NCBI RefSeq assembly: GCF_024704725.1
Contig: NZ_JALIQS010000010.1
Coordinates: 1-64,000, forward strand
Length of the DNA stretch: 64,000 bases
From: Shinella sp. CPCC 101442
GTDB lineage: Bacteria > Pseudomonadota > Alphaproteobacteria > Rhizobiales > Rhizobiaceae
Direction: 5' to 3'
Shown here: one piece after another, positions 44,434 through 52,795 of the stretch
Numbering within the stretch: position 1 is the first letter of the stretch
How the letters are laid out: each line of letters begins with the position of its first letter
Notes under the pieces: model-generated
What the model was told of the DNA's origin: nothing
The model's input: the letters and a program-made list of their open reading frames with translations, nothing else
The model's database searches: none
Made by a program: the position numbers and the translations under genes

Positions 44434-45174
44434 ATGAACACGCAAACCGCAATTCAGGTCGCCGGCGTCAACAAGTGGTATGGCGCTTTCCAGGTCCTCA
44501 AGGGCATCGATCTTACCGTGAACAAGGGCGAGCGCATCGTCATTTGCGGTCCGTCCGGCTCCGGAAAATCGACGCTGATCCGCTGTATGAACCGTCTGGA
44601 AGTGCATCAGGAAGGCTCGATTACCGTCAGCGGCATCGAGCTCACCAACCAGCTCAAGCGCATTGATCGCGTGCGAAGCGACGTCGGCATGGTCTTTCAG
44701 CACTTCAACCTGTTTCCGCACCTGACGGTTCTGGAAAACTGCACGGTCGCCCAGCGCTGGGTGCGCAAGCTGCCGAAGAAGCAGGCGATCGAGATTGCCA
44801 TGAAATATCTCGAACGCGTGCACATTCCGGAAAAGGCCGACAAATATCCGGGCCAGCTTTCCGGCGGCCAGCAGCAGCGCGTTGCCATCGCGCGCGCCCT
44901 TTGCATGAATCCCAGCATCATGCTGTTCGATGAGCCGACCTCGGCCCTCGATCCCGAAATGGTCAAAGAGGTGCTGGATACGATGATCTCGCTTGCCGCC
45001 GACGGCATGACGATGGTCTGCGTCACCCACGAAATGAATTTCGCGCGCGAGGTCGCCAGCGAAGTGGTCTTCATGGATGGTGGCCAGATCATCGAGCGCA
45101 ACAGTCCCGACATCCTGTTCTCCGCGCCGACACATGAGCGCACGAAGCGCTTCCTCGGCAAGCTGCTGCATTGA
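44434..45174 (+). CDS. Polar amino-acid ABC transporter ATPase (GlnQ/HisP family)
   Basis: A 246-residue ATPase. Walker [10 protein letters not shown] is at 39-47, the Q-loop is [19 protein letters not shown], the signature is [15 protein letters not shown] and Walker [15 protein letters not shown]. Length is typical. It shares a 4-bp overlap (TTGA) with the MBL-fold hydrolase downstream, tying that enzyme to the transport operon. Confidence 0.94.
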   Translation: MNTQTAIQVAGVNKWYGAFQVLKGIDLTVNKGERIVICGPSGSGKSTLIRCMNRLEVHQEGSITVSGIELTNQLKRIDRVRSDVGMVFQHFNLFPHLTVLENCTVAQRWVRKLPKKQAIEIAMKYLERVHIPEKADKYPGQLSGGQQQRVAIARALCMNPSIMLFDEPTSALDPEMVKEVLDTMISLAADGMTMVCVTHEMNFAREVASEVVFMDGGQIIERNSPDILFSAPTHERTKRFLGKLLH

Positions 45175-45908
45175 GCGAGGCCATCTTGAACAACACGGAC
45201 TGGTTTTCCAAGGAAACGATCTCGGGCGGGTTGACCCGCATCTATGAGCCGTATGTCCACAAATTCTTCCGGGCCAACATGTACCATGTCGTCGGCCAGG
45301 ACGCCGACCTGGTCATCGATTTCGGTATGGGCCTCGCCAATCTCAGGAGCGAGTTGCACATCCCGCCTGGCAAGCCAGTCCTCGCGGTTGCGACCCATGT
45401 TCACGTTGATCACGCCGGTTCTTTTCATGAGTTCGAGACCCGGCTGGGTCACGAAGCCGAGGCGGCCGCCTTCGCGCGCATGCCCGACGCCGATACGCTG
45501 GCTGATTATTTTCGTACGCAGCCCGAGGCACTCACGAAAGCGCCGCCCATGGGGACAACACCGGAAACCTACATGATGTCTCCGGCGCCGCTGACCACGA
45601 TCCTAGCGGAGAACGATATCGTCGACATCGGCAATGCCCGCTACAAGATACTGCATCTTCCGGGCCACTCCCCTGGATCCATCGGCCTTCTTGATGAGAA
45701 GACGGGGACGTTTTTCAGCGGGGACGCGATCTACGAAGGCGGCTTGGTGGATGATTTGCCAGGATGCGATGTCGAAGCCTACAAGACGACCATGGAACGC
45801 ATGCTGCAGCTCGATGTTCGCACCGTCTATGGCGGTCATGGAGCAGCGCTCGGAAAGACCCGGCTACAGGAGATTGCCAAGGCTTATCTGGCCTCGAAGG
45901 GGCTCTGA
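45171..45908 (+). CDS. Metallo-beta-lactamase-fold hydrolase
   Basis: A 245-residue MBL-fold enzyme. The metal-binding motif T-H-V-H-V-D-H-A-G is near residues 74-82. The later ligands fall in [12 protein letters not shown] (H near 162), [11 protein letters not shown] (D near 180) and [10 protein letters not shown] (H near 222). That gives the full set for a dinuclear site. A TTG start overlaps the ATPase stop. Members include lactonases, glyoxalase II-like thioesterases and amidases. Position at the end of an uptake operon suggests it hydrolyses the imported compound. A quorum-quenching lactonase is possible but not favoured by any feature seen. Confidence 0.88.
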   Translation: MSEAILNNTDWFSKETISGGLTRIYEPYVHKFFRANMYHVVGQDADLVIDFGMGLANLRSELHIPPGKPVLAVATHVHVDHAGSFHEFETRLGHEAEAAAFARMPDADTLADYFRTQPEALTKAPPMGTTPETYMMSPAPLTTILAENDIVDIGNARYKILHLPGHSPGSIGLLDEKTGTFFSGDAIYEGGLVDDLPGCDVEAYKTTMERMLQLDVRTVYGGHGAALGKTRLQEIAKAYLASKGL

Positions 45909-46080
45909 AAGAGTGCCACTGCCCGAGCAGGCAACTTCCGAAGCTTTGGCGCCAACGGCTACGGCGCGGCCGAGAATATTCCTCACACTCCGATTGCATT
46001 GCGAGAACAAGCATATCGCGTCGGCTATCAGCGTACCCCTTCGAGAGCTTGCCAGCTTGGTACGCGCAGTAATCCTTAAA

Positions 46081-46117
46081 AACCCAAACGAAACAACCCC
46101 GCTTTCGGGCGGGGTTG
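46081..46117 (-). terminator. Rho-independent terminator for the minus-strand binding-protein gene
   Basis: A 9-bp stem CAACCCCGC/GCGGGGTTG with a 6-nt loop at 46094-46117. On the minus strand it is followed by TTTCGTTTGGGTTTTT. It sits 31 bp past the stop of the binding protein at 46149. Confidence 0.85.
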
Positions 46118-46148
46118 ATGCAGGGCGTACAGCTTGTAAAGGTGTGGA

Positions 46149-46994
46149 TCAGCCCTTGGGGCTCAGGTCCACCTTGAACCACTTCTTCGACAATTCGGCG
46201 AGCGTGCCATCCGTGGCCATTTCGCCAAGCGCCTTGTTGAGTATGGCCTGAAGCTCCGGCTCTTCCTTGCGGATGCCGATGCAAACATTGGTTGCCTGAA
46301 CGCCGCCGACGAGGAGCGGGCCGCTGGTCGTCAGCGTGCCTTTGCTGGCTTCGGCGCGGTCACGGGCAAACACGACATTGTCGAACTGGCCGTCAAGGCG
46401 ACCGCCTTCGATGTCGAGCTGAACCTGTTCGGACGACTTGTAGGTCTTGACGTCGACGACGTCGCCGAAGTTCTGCTCAACGAATTTCAGCTGGCTGGTG
46501 GAAAGCGAGGCGCCAAGCGTCATACCCTTCAGCACCTCCTTGATTTCCGCGATGGCCTTCTGGCCTTCCTCGGTATCGGTGTTCAGGTGCTCGCCCGTGT
46601 GCGGCAGCTTCGTCAGCGGGCCGTCTGCGGCCACCAGGAACGTATTTGGCGTGATGACGTAGGGATCGGAGAAGTCGATGACCTTGCGGCGCTCTTCGTT
46701 CGGCCCCATCGTCAACACGACGTCGAACTTGCCGGACAGAAGCGAGGGAATCTGGCTGTCCCAATCCTGCGCAACGATGGTGCATTCGAGTTCAGCGCGC
46801 TTGCAGACCTCATTGATCACGTCGAGGTCAAGGCCCTGAAGCTCGCCATTGGCCGTGGTGGAATTGAAAGGCGGAAACGCCCCTTCGACGCCGACGGTTA
46901 CTTTCTTCCAATCCTTGGCGAGCGCGGCGCCTCCGAGAAGCACCGAGAATGCGCAGAGCGCCGTGGCTGCAGCGAGAGCGGATTTCTTGAACAT
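46149..46994 (-). CDS. Amino-acid-type periplasmic binding protein (SBP family 3) of the IclR cluster
   Basis: A 281-residue exported protein with a signal peptide (cut likely after GGAALA at 26) and family-3 features: KVTVGVEGAFPPFNSTTANG, LQGLDLDVINEVCKRAELEC, PSLLSGKFDVVLTMG and KVIDFSDPYVITPNTFLV. It resembles arginine/ornithine/opine-binding proteins. The gene stands alone between its own promoter region and a terminator. The matching permeases and ATPase are encoded at 50559-52779 on the other strand. A palindrome shared with the IclR start (47120-47133) lies upstream, linking the two units. GAGGGAA precedes the ATG. Confidence 0.92.
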   Translation of the reverse strand: MFKKSALAAATALCAFSVLLGGAALAKDWKKVTVGVEGAFPPFNSTTANGELQGLDLDVINEVCKRAELECTIVAQDWDSQIPSLLSGKFDVVLTMGPNEERRKVIDFSDPYVITPNTFLVAADGPLTKLPHTGEHLNTDTEEGQKAIAEIKEVLKGMTLGASLSTSQLKFVEQNFGDVVDVKTYKSSEQVQLDIEGGRLDGQFDNVVFARDRAEASKGTLTTSGPLLVGGVQATNVCIGIRKEEPELQAILNKALGEMATDGTLAELSKKWFKVDLSPKG

Positions 46995-47119
46995 GGTTCC
47001 CTCATTCTTATTGGGTCGGGTTGTGGATGTCGGCGGCCCGAACCTTGGAATAGTCCCGTCCGGCGTCTGACTGCGGATTAGTCTGTACCCGCCAATCGTC
47101 GCTGAAAAGAGGAATGGCG

Positions 47120-47133
47120 TTCATGTATGTGAA
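47120..47133. promoter_or_regulatory. Putative IclR operator upstream of the binding-protein gene
   Basis: TTCATGTATGTGAA, a TTCA-N6-TGAA dyad about 125 bp before the binding-protein start. It differs at one position from the dyad over the IclR start at 49688-49701 (TTCATATATGTGAA). Two such copies at the two promoters of one functional cluster suggest a shared IclR site. Confidence 0.6.
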
Positions 47134-47170
47134 TCTTGTTCAGGAAATAGACGAGCATCCAGCCCCAAAA

Positions 47171-47202
47171 GGGGAGGGCCCGGCGCATCGAAACGCGCCG
47201 GG
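47171..47202 (-). terminator. Terminator after the IclR/SDR/deacetylase operon
   Basis: An 8-bp stem CCCGGCGC/GCGCCGGG at 47179-47202. On the minus strand it is followed by CCTCCCCTTTTGG. It lies 31 bp beyond the deacetylase stop at 47233 and insulates the binding-protein promoter. Confidence 0.65.
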
Positions 47203-47232
47203 TCTGGGCCGTAGGGAGGGAGCCCGCTCCGT

Positions 47233-48135
47233 TCAGGAGCAGACGGATTTTGCGTGGGTCACGACATCCGCATGCGTTGCGAACCAGATGCCCTGTCTCG
47301 TCTGAATGTGCCCGATCAGTTCCTTCAGGATCCACAGCCGGCTGCGGTGCCCGATGATGTCGGGGTGCATCGTCAGCTGGAAAAGGCCACCTTCTTCATA
47401 GGCTTCGTCGAATTCCCGCATGAAGATCTTGAGAATGTCGTGAGGCGCGATCTGGGGCCGGAGGCCGCCCCAGCGGTCCATGATCAGATAGGCGGCGTCG
47501 TCGCGGATCCATTCGACCGGCAGTTCGATCACGCCTGACGGCGCGCCGTCCAGCAGGAGTTCGTAACAGTCCACGTCCGCCATCAGGGAGGAGTCGTAGA
47601 GCAGACCCATCTCGGCGGTGATCTTCAACGTGTTCTCGCTGAAGTCCCAGGACGGCGTGCGGATACCGACCGGGCGGACGCCGGTGATCTGCTCCAGCGT
47701 GTCGGCGGCGCGGTGTTGAAGGTCCCGTTCCGTCGCCTCGTCCAGCAGCGTGTTTCGCTCGTGAATCCAGCCATGCAGGCCGATTTCATGGCCTTCGGCG
47801 ATTAGTGCACGCTGTTCGTCCGGATAGTGCAGGGCGGTGATGGCCGGTACGAAGAAGGTTGCCGGAATGGATTTTTCGGCGAGCAGGCTGCGGATGCGCG
47901 GGATGCCTTGCCGAGGACCGAAATGGCCTTGCGAAAGCGCGGATATGGACTTGCCGCCATCACGCAGCTCGAACGTGTCGTGGTCGGAATCGAAAGAGAG
48001 CGCGACCGCGCATTTCGCACCGCCCGGCCAGGCGGCGGGCTTGAGGCTGCGTCCCGCGCGGGCGCGGTTCATCAGGCCCTGCAGGCGCTCTTCTGGCCAG
48101 GTCCAGGTCGGAAGGACTGTGTTTGCGGCGCTCAC
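47233..48135 (-). CDS. Polysaccharide deacetylase-fold hydrolase (PuuE/imidase-like)
   Basis: A 300-residue NodB-fold protein. The metal/catalytic block SFDSDHD is at 48-54 (D49, D51), H121 and H125 form the HGWIH motif, and TPSWDFSENTLKI is near 170. Motif spacing and the D-H-D block resemble PuuE allantoinase and cyclic-imide hydrolases more than chitin or xylan deacetylases. No signal peptide is present, so it is cytoplasmic and should act on a small imported amide, imide or acyl compound. The GTG start overlaps the SDR stop (GTGA) and is chosen over longer options. It is third in the IclR-SDR-hydrolase operon. Confidence 0.85.
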   Translation of the reverse strand: MSAANTVLPTWTWPEERLQGLMNRARAGRSLKPAAWPGGAKCAVALSFDSDHDTFELRDGGKSISALSQGHFGPRQGIPRIRSLLAEKSIPATFFVPAITALHYPDEQRALIAEGHEIGLHGWIHERNTLLDEATERDLQHRAADTLEQITGVRPVGIRTPSWDFSENTLKITAEMGLLYDSSLMADVDCYELLLDGAPSGVIELPVEWIRDDAAYLIMDRWGGLRPQIAPHDILKIFMREFDEAYEEGGLFQLTMHPDIIGHRSRLWILKELIGHIQTRQGIWFATHADVVTHAKSVCS

Positions 48136-48899
48136 GAGACCGGCCCTCCGCTGACCGAAAGTGTCTGGCCGGTAATCCAACTCGCGAAGGGGGAGGCGAG
48201 GAAGAGGACGGCGTTCGAGATGTCGTCCGGTAGGCCGATACGGCGCAGCGGGATCTGGTCGAGCATGGCCTGCTGGCCTTCATCGCCATAGGAGGCCCAC
48301 TGGCGCTCGTAGTCGGGGCTGGTGCGCAGGAAGCCGGGGGCGACCGCATTGACATTGATGCCGAACGGGCCGAGCTCGTGGGCGAGCTGGCGGGCAAGGC
48401 TTATGAGGGCGGCTTTCGCGCTCGCATAGGCCTGGATACCCGTCAGGCTGACGCCGAGGCCGGCGCCGCTGGAAATAAACACCATCTTGCCGGCGCCACG
48501 CGCTTTCATGGCGGGAACGACGGCGCGAGCGACCAGGAAGGCGCCGCGCACGTTGACGTCGTAAATGCTGTCCCAGTCGGCTGCGGGAACGGTCTCGACC
48601 GGCTGACGCTTCTGCCCCAGCACGCCGCCTGCGACATGGACGAAGATATCGAAATCGCCCCCCTGTTCGGCCACGAGCGCCGCAATGCCGTCTTCATCGG
48701 TCACGTCCAGCCGGGCGGCGACGATCGAACCGCCGCGCTTGGCGATCGTGCTGTCCTGGAGCGGTTCGAGCTCGGCCAGATTGACGTCCGTCGCCACGAC
48801 GGCAGCGCCATCGGCTGCAAAGGCCTCGCAGATGGCGCGTCCGATACCGCGGGCCGCGCCTGTGACGAGCACGCGCTTTCCTTCGAATTGAATATCCAT
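48132..48899 (-). CDS. Short-chain dehydrogenase/reductase in the IclR operon
   Basis: A 255-residue classical SDR with TGAARGIG at 13-20, an HVAGG variant of NNAG, S in VFISSGAG, Y-x-x-x-K in AYASAKAAL and a C-terminal SVSGGPVS. It starts 1 nt after the IclR stop and ends inside the deacetylase start, so all three are coupled. It interconverts a hydroxyl and a ketone with NAD(P). A second, different SDR stands across the divergent promoter at 49775, suggesting two redox steps. Confidence 0.92.
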   Translation of the reverse strand: MDIQFEGKRVLVTGAARGIGRAICEAFAADGAAVVATDVNLAELEPLQDSTIAKRGGSIVAARLDVTDEDGIAALVAEQGGDFDIFVHVAGGVLGQKRQPVETVPAADWDSIYDVNVRGAFLVARAVVPAMKARGAGKMVFISSGAGLGVSLTGIQAYASAKAALISLARQLAHELGPFGINVNAVAPGFLRTSPDYERQWASYGDEGQQAMLDQIPLRRIGLPDDISNAVLFLASPFASWITGQTLSVSGGPVS

Positions 48900-48900
48900 A

Positions 48901-49692
48901 TCACTGACTTTCCGTGTTTGGGCCTTTGTAGCCGAGCCGGTAGCTGAGTTCGTCCGCATTGCGGATGACGGCCGCGATCATCCTGTCGCGGCTCGCATCG
49001 AAACGTGCCGTGACGGTCGCGATGTTGAGAGCGGCGATGACCTCGCCTGTCGCGTCGCGCACTGGTGCGGCAACGCCGGATCCGCCGGCGACCGCCTCCT
49101 GGTCGCTGATCGCATAGCCGTTCTGGCGCGCCGTCTCGATGATCCTGCGGATCTGCACCCGGTCGATCACCGTATGATCGGTGATCTGGACGATGCGTTC
49201 GCGAGCGAGATAGGCGGCCGTCTTTTCCGGCTTCCAGTAGCCGAGCAGCACGCGCCCCATGGCGGTGCAGAAGGAGGCGTCCGATCCGGTCAGGTCGGAA
49301 TCGAAGCGCACCAGCTGGTGGCTGACGCTCTTGGCGAGGAGCTTGATGCGACCATCGCGGCGACGGGCGCCGAGAAAGACGGTTTCACCCTCGGCATCAC
49401 GTAGCGCATCCATGATTGGCTGGGCCGTCGCGATCAGCTGCGCGTCGCGCCCGCTCGACCAGCCCGGCCCGTTCCGGAAAGCCTCGTGGATGCGGTAGGC
49501 CTCGGATTCGTCGCGCGTGACATAGGCGCGGGACACGAGTGTCGCGAGCAGATTGAACGTGCTGCTCTTGGGGTATCCCAGTTCCGAGACGATCATTTTC
49601 AGGGTGAGCGGCTTCTGCGCACGGGCAAGAAGTTCGAGCATCTCCAGAACGCGAACGGCGGACTTCACTTCAGAGTCGTTGCTTGTGTTCAT
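48901..49692 (-). CDS. IclR-family transcriptional regulator
   Basis: A 263-residue regulator. The winged HTH is at about 8-65 (VKSAVRVLEMLELLARAQKP, then VSELGYPKSSTFNLLATLVS). The GAF-like effector domain covers about 75-255 (GSDASFCTAMGRVLLGY, GYAISDQEAVAGGSGVAAPV). The ATG at 49692 is chosen because the HTH then begins near residue 8; longer in-frame starts to 49842 add unrelated sequence. That ATG lies inside the dyad TTCATATATGTGAA, so the protein probably represses itself. It diverges from the SDR/ABC operon and should control both sides and the binding protein at 46149. Confidence 0.92.
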   Translation of the reverse strand: MNTSNDSEVKSAVRVLEMLELLARAQKPLTLKMIVSELGYPKSSTFNLLATLVSRAYVTRDESEAYRIHEAFRNGPGWSSGRDAQLIATAQPIMDALRDAEGETVFLGARRRDGRIKLLAKSVSHQLVRFDSDLTGSDASFCTAMGRVLLGYWKPEKTAAYLARERIVQITDHTVIDRVQIRRIIETARQNGYAISDQEAVAGGSGVAAPVRDATGEVIAALNIATVTARFDASRDRMIAAVIRNADELSYRLGYKGPNTESQ

Positions 49693-49701
49693 ATATGTGA
49701 A
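49688..49701. promoter_or_regulatory. Putative IclR operator overlapping the IclR start codon
   Basis: A TTCATATATGTGAA dyad that includes the minus-strand ATG of IclR and lies 74 bp before the divergent SDR start. It is near-identical to the dyad at 47120-47133. Confidence 0.6.
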
Positions 49702-49774
49702 CCAAATTCTCATTGAAGAATATGAGGGCAGCCATACCATGTTCCAGAAATTTTGAAAAGGAGCAGTTTGAGAC

Positions 49775-50524
49775 ATGAGTGCACAAGAGAAAGTCGCAAT
49801 CGTCACCGGCGGCGCGCGCGGAATCGGCAAGGCGTGTGCCATGGATCTGGCGCGAGCGGGCTATGCGCTTGTTCTGGTCGACCTTCTGGAAAAGGAACTC
49901 GCCGAGACGGCGGCGCTGATTTCGGCTGAGGGGCGCAAGGTGCTGACATTCGTTGCCGACGTTTCGAGCCATCAGCGTGCCGGCGAGGTTGTCGCGCAGA
50001 CGATCGAGACTTTTGGTCGGATCGATTTTCTCCTCAACAATGCCGGGCGCTCGGCTCCCGTCGGCATTCTGGAAATCTCCGAGGACGAGTTCGACCGCGC
50101 AATCGCGATCAACCTGAAGAGCTGTTTCAATTACATCCAGCACACCGCACCCCACATGCTCCAGCAGGGCAGCGGGCGCATCGTCTCCATGTCGTCGCTG
50201 AACGCGTTGTCGGGTGGCGTGACGGCAGCCGTCAGCCGCTTCGCCTATGCCGCCGCCAAGGCCGGTATTCTCGGCATGACGCGCGCGCTCGCGAAGGAAC
50301 TTGGCCCCGTCATTGCGATCAATGCTATATGCCCGGGTGTGATCCGCACCGAAATTGACACGAACGTCACCGACCGTGCCGAAGAGGTGACCAAGGGCAT
50401 CGCGCTCGGCCGGCTCGGCTGCGCCGATGACGTGGCGCGGCTCGTGACATTCCTCGCAACCTCGGAACCGTGCTTCATGACCGGCCAGACGCTAACGGTC
50501 GACGGCTTCCAGTTCAACGTCTGA
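49775..50524 (+). CDS. Short-chain dehydrogenase/reductase (FabG-like), first gene of the ABC operon
   Basis: A 249-residue SDR with TGGARGIG at 10-17, NNAG near 90, the catalytic S in SMSSLNAL, Y-x-x-x-K in AYAAAKAGIL, and a normal GQTLTVDGFQFNV tail. AAAAGGAG precedes the ATG. It opens the plus-strand operon with two permeases, an ATPase and an M20 peptidase, divergent from IclR. It is catabolic by context; fatty-acid synthesis is unlikely here. Confidence 0.92.
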   Translation: MSAQEKVAIVTGGARGIGKACAMDLARAGYALVLVDLLEKELAETAALISAEGRKVLTFVADVSSHQRAGEVVAQTIETFGRIDFLLNNAGRSAPVGILEISEDEFDRAIAINLKSCFNYIQHTAPHMLQQGSGRIVSMSSLNALSGGVTAAVSRFAYAAAKAGILGMTRALAKELGPVIAINAICPGVIRTEIDTNVTDRAEEVTKGIALGRLGCADDVARLVTFLATSEPCFMTGQTLTVDGFQFNV

Positions 50525-50558
50525 GCCGCCAGGCCGGTTTTGGAAGGACAGGGCAGAG

Positions 50559-51278
50559 ATGACGGAGCTATTGCAACTGGTGAGTTTCGGTCCCGGCGGC
50601 TGGGGCCTTGCCTTGCTCACCGCCGCCTTGATGACCGTTGCCGTGGCGGCGTGCGGCTTTCTGATAGGCGGTGTTATCGGCGCCGTCATCGCCTGGGGCA
50701 AGCTGGCCGGCAACCTGCCGGTCCGCTTCTCCGCGGATGCCTATACGACCGTCCTGCGGGGTATACCGGATCTGCTGGTGATCTATCTCTTCTACTTCGG
50801 CGGCAGCATGGCCGTGACGGCGCTCTTCAACGTGTGGGGTGAGACCGGCTTCGTCGGCGTGCCGCCCTTTGCTGCGGGTGCAACGGCCATCGGCGTCGTT
50901 TCCGGTGCGTACCAGGCCGAGGTGTTCCGTGGTGCTTTCCGGGTGCTGGCAAAGGGTGAAATCGAGGCCGGCAAGGCGGCGGGCATGAGTCCGTTCCTGC
51001 TGTTTCGCCGCATCATCGCGCCGCAGGTTTTTCGCCACGCGCTGCCAGGCATCGGCAATGTGTGGCAGATGGCCCTGAAAGAATCGGCGCTGATTTCCGT
51101 CACCGGTCTGGTGGAACTGCTCCGCCAGTCGCAGATCGCTGCGGGCTCGACCCGCAAGCCGTTCGAGTTCTATCTCATTGCCGGGGCCATTTTCCTCGTC
51201 ATTACGTGGCTTTCACAGCGGGTGTTTTCATGGCTTGAGAAACGTGCGCGCCGCAGCATGGCTGGAGGTCTTGCCTGA
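50559..51278 (+). CDS. Amino-acid ABC transporter permease 1 (HisQ/ArtQ family)
   Basis: A 239-residue permease with a typical start (WGLALLTAALMTVAVAACGF), VLRGIPDLLVIYLFYFGG and the contact loop EAGKAAGMSPFLLFRRIIAP near 145. Together with the next gene it forms a heterodimeric channel, as in histidine/octopine/nopaline systems. The stop overlaps the next start (TGATG). Confidence 0.93.
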   Translation: MTELLQLVSFGPGGWGLALLTAALMTVAVAACGFLIGGVIGAVIAWGKLAGNLPVRFSADAYTTVLRGIPDLLVIYLFYFGGSMAVTALFNVWGETGFVGVPPFAAGATAIGVVSGAYQAEVFRGAFRVLAKGEIEAGKAAGMSPFLLFRRIIAPQVFRHALPGIGNVWQMALKESALISVTGLVELLRQSQIAAGSTRKPFEFYLIAGAIFLVITWLSQRVFSWLEKRARRSMAGGLA

Positions 51279-51997
51279 TGGATCCGCGTTTCGTCTATGA
51301 CAGCTTTGTCCAGCTTCTCGCCGGTGTGCCGCTGACGCTCGAGCTGACCGCCTTTGCCTTCGCCCTCGGCTTGCTTCTGGCGGTGCTGATCGCGCTGATG
51401 CAGATTTCCGGGCTCAGGATCCTGCGCATTCCGGCCGGCGCCTATGTTTTCGCCATTCGTGGCACGCCGCTGCTCGTCCAGATCTTCCTGATCTACTACG
51501 GTCTCGGCCAGTTCCGGCCGACCCTGCAGAGCCTCGGGCTCTGGCAGTTCTTCCGCGAAGCCTATTGGTGCGGCATTCTTGCGCTGTCGCTGAACAGCGC
51601 GGCCTATGGCAGCGAAGTGCTGCGGGGCGGCCTCCAGTCGGTCTCCAAGCGCGAAATCGAGGCGGGCCGTGCCTGCGGCATGTCCGGCCTTCTGCTCTAC
51701 CGGCGGATCATCCTGCCGCTGGCGCTGCGTCAGTCGCTGCCGGCCTATGGCAACGAGCTGATCCTGATGGTCAAGGCGACGTCGCTCGTCTCGATCATCA
51801 CCATGATGGAAGTCACCGGCATTGCGGCACGGCTGATTTCCGAGACGTACCGGCCGGTGGAGGTCTTCATCGCCGCGGGCACGATCTATCTCATCATCAA
51901 TTTCCTGCTGACGCGTGCCGTTTCGATGCTGGACTGGTGGCTGACGCCCCATCTGCGCGGCATGTCGACGATCGGCAAAGCGGAGCAAGCCAAATGA
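51278..51997 (+). CDS. Amino-acid ABC transporter permease 2 (HisM/ArtM family)
   Basis: A 239-residue permease with GVPLTLELTAFAFALGLLLA, IRGTPLLVQIFLIYYGLGQF and the loop EAGRACGMSGLLLYRRIILP near 130. It pairs with permease 1. Its stop overlaps the ATPase ATG by 4 bp (ATGA). Confidence 0.93.
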   Translation: MDPRFVYDSFVQLLAGVPLTLELTAFAFALGLLLAVLIALMQISGLRILRIPAGAYVFAIRGTPLLVQIFLIYYGLGQFRPTLQSLGLWQFFREAYWCGILALSLNSAAYGSEVLRGGLQSVSKREIEAGRACGMSGLLLYRRIILPLALRQSLPAYGNELILMVKATSLVSIITMMEVTGIAARLISETYRPVEVFIAAGTIYLIINFLLTRAVSMLDWWLTPHLRGMSTIGKAEQAK

Positions 51998-52779
51998 TTG
52001 AAGGGGCGGCCATGCAACCCGTTATCTCCCTGCGCAACCTGCGCAAAAGCTTCGGGGCACTCGAAGTCCTCAAGGGCATCTCGCTCGATGCGCACAAGGG
52101 CGACGTCATCGCGATCCTCGGCTCCTCCGGCTCCGGCAAGAGCACGATGCTGCGCTGTATCAACATGCTGGAAATCCCGACGGCCGGCGAGGTCGTGGTG
52201 ACCGGGGAAAGCGTGAAGCTCAAGAAGCAGGGCGATGGTCTCGCCATTGCCGACCGTCGGCAGATCGACGGCATCCGGGCGCGGGCCGCGATGGTCTTTC
52301 AGAGCTTCAATCTCTGGTCTCATATGACGATCCTCGAAAATCTTGTCGAGGCGCCGATCCACGTCCAGCGCCGGCCAAGGGCGGAATGCATCGCTGAAGC
52401 GATGGCGCTGCTCGAGAAGGTCGGCATTGCCGACAAACGGGATGCCTATCCGGCCCATCTTTCCGGTGGCCAGCAGCAGCGCGCGGCGATCGCCAGGGCG
52501 CTCGCCATGCATCCGCAGGTCATGCTGTTTGACGAGCCGACGTCGGCGCTGGATCCTGAGCGTGTCGGTGAGGTTCTGGCTGTGATGCGTGCCCTTGCCA
52601 ACGAGGGACGGACGATGTTGCTGGTGACGCACGAGATCGCGTTCGCGCGGGATGTCGCAACCCGCGTCGTCTTCCTGCATGAGGGCCTCATCGAGGAGGA
52701 CGGTCCCGCGGACGAGGTTTTCCGCAATCCGAAGTCGGAGCGGTTCCGCAAGTTCATTTCCAACACGCAGCATCGCTGA
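51994..52779 (+). CDS. Amino-acid ABC transporter ATPase (HisP/OccP family)
   Basis: A 261-residue ATPase with Walker A GSSGSGKST at 43-51, FQSFNLWSHMTILENLVEAP as Q-loop, signature [15 protein letters not shown] and Walker [18 protein letters not shown] 51994 overlaps the permease stop and has GGAG eight bases before it; ATG 52012 is a shorter option. The FNLWSHMT wording and the insertion before the Q-loop match the HisP/opine transporter group. The receptor is probably the protein encoded at 46149. Confidence 0.94.
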   Translation: MIEGAAMQPVISLRNLRKSFGALEVLKGISLDAHKGDVIAILGSSGSGKSTMLRCINMLEIPTAGEVVVTGESVKLKKQGDGLAIADRRQIDGIRARAAMVFQSFNLWSHMTILENLVEAPIHVQRRPRAECIAEAMALLEKVGIADKRDAYPAHLSGGQQQRAAIARALAMHPQVMLFDEPTSALDPERVGEVLAVMRALANEGRTMLLVTHEIAFARDVATRVVFLHEGLIEEDGPADEVFRNPKSERFRKFISNTQHR

Positions 52780-52795
52780 GGTATGGGGCACGTCG

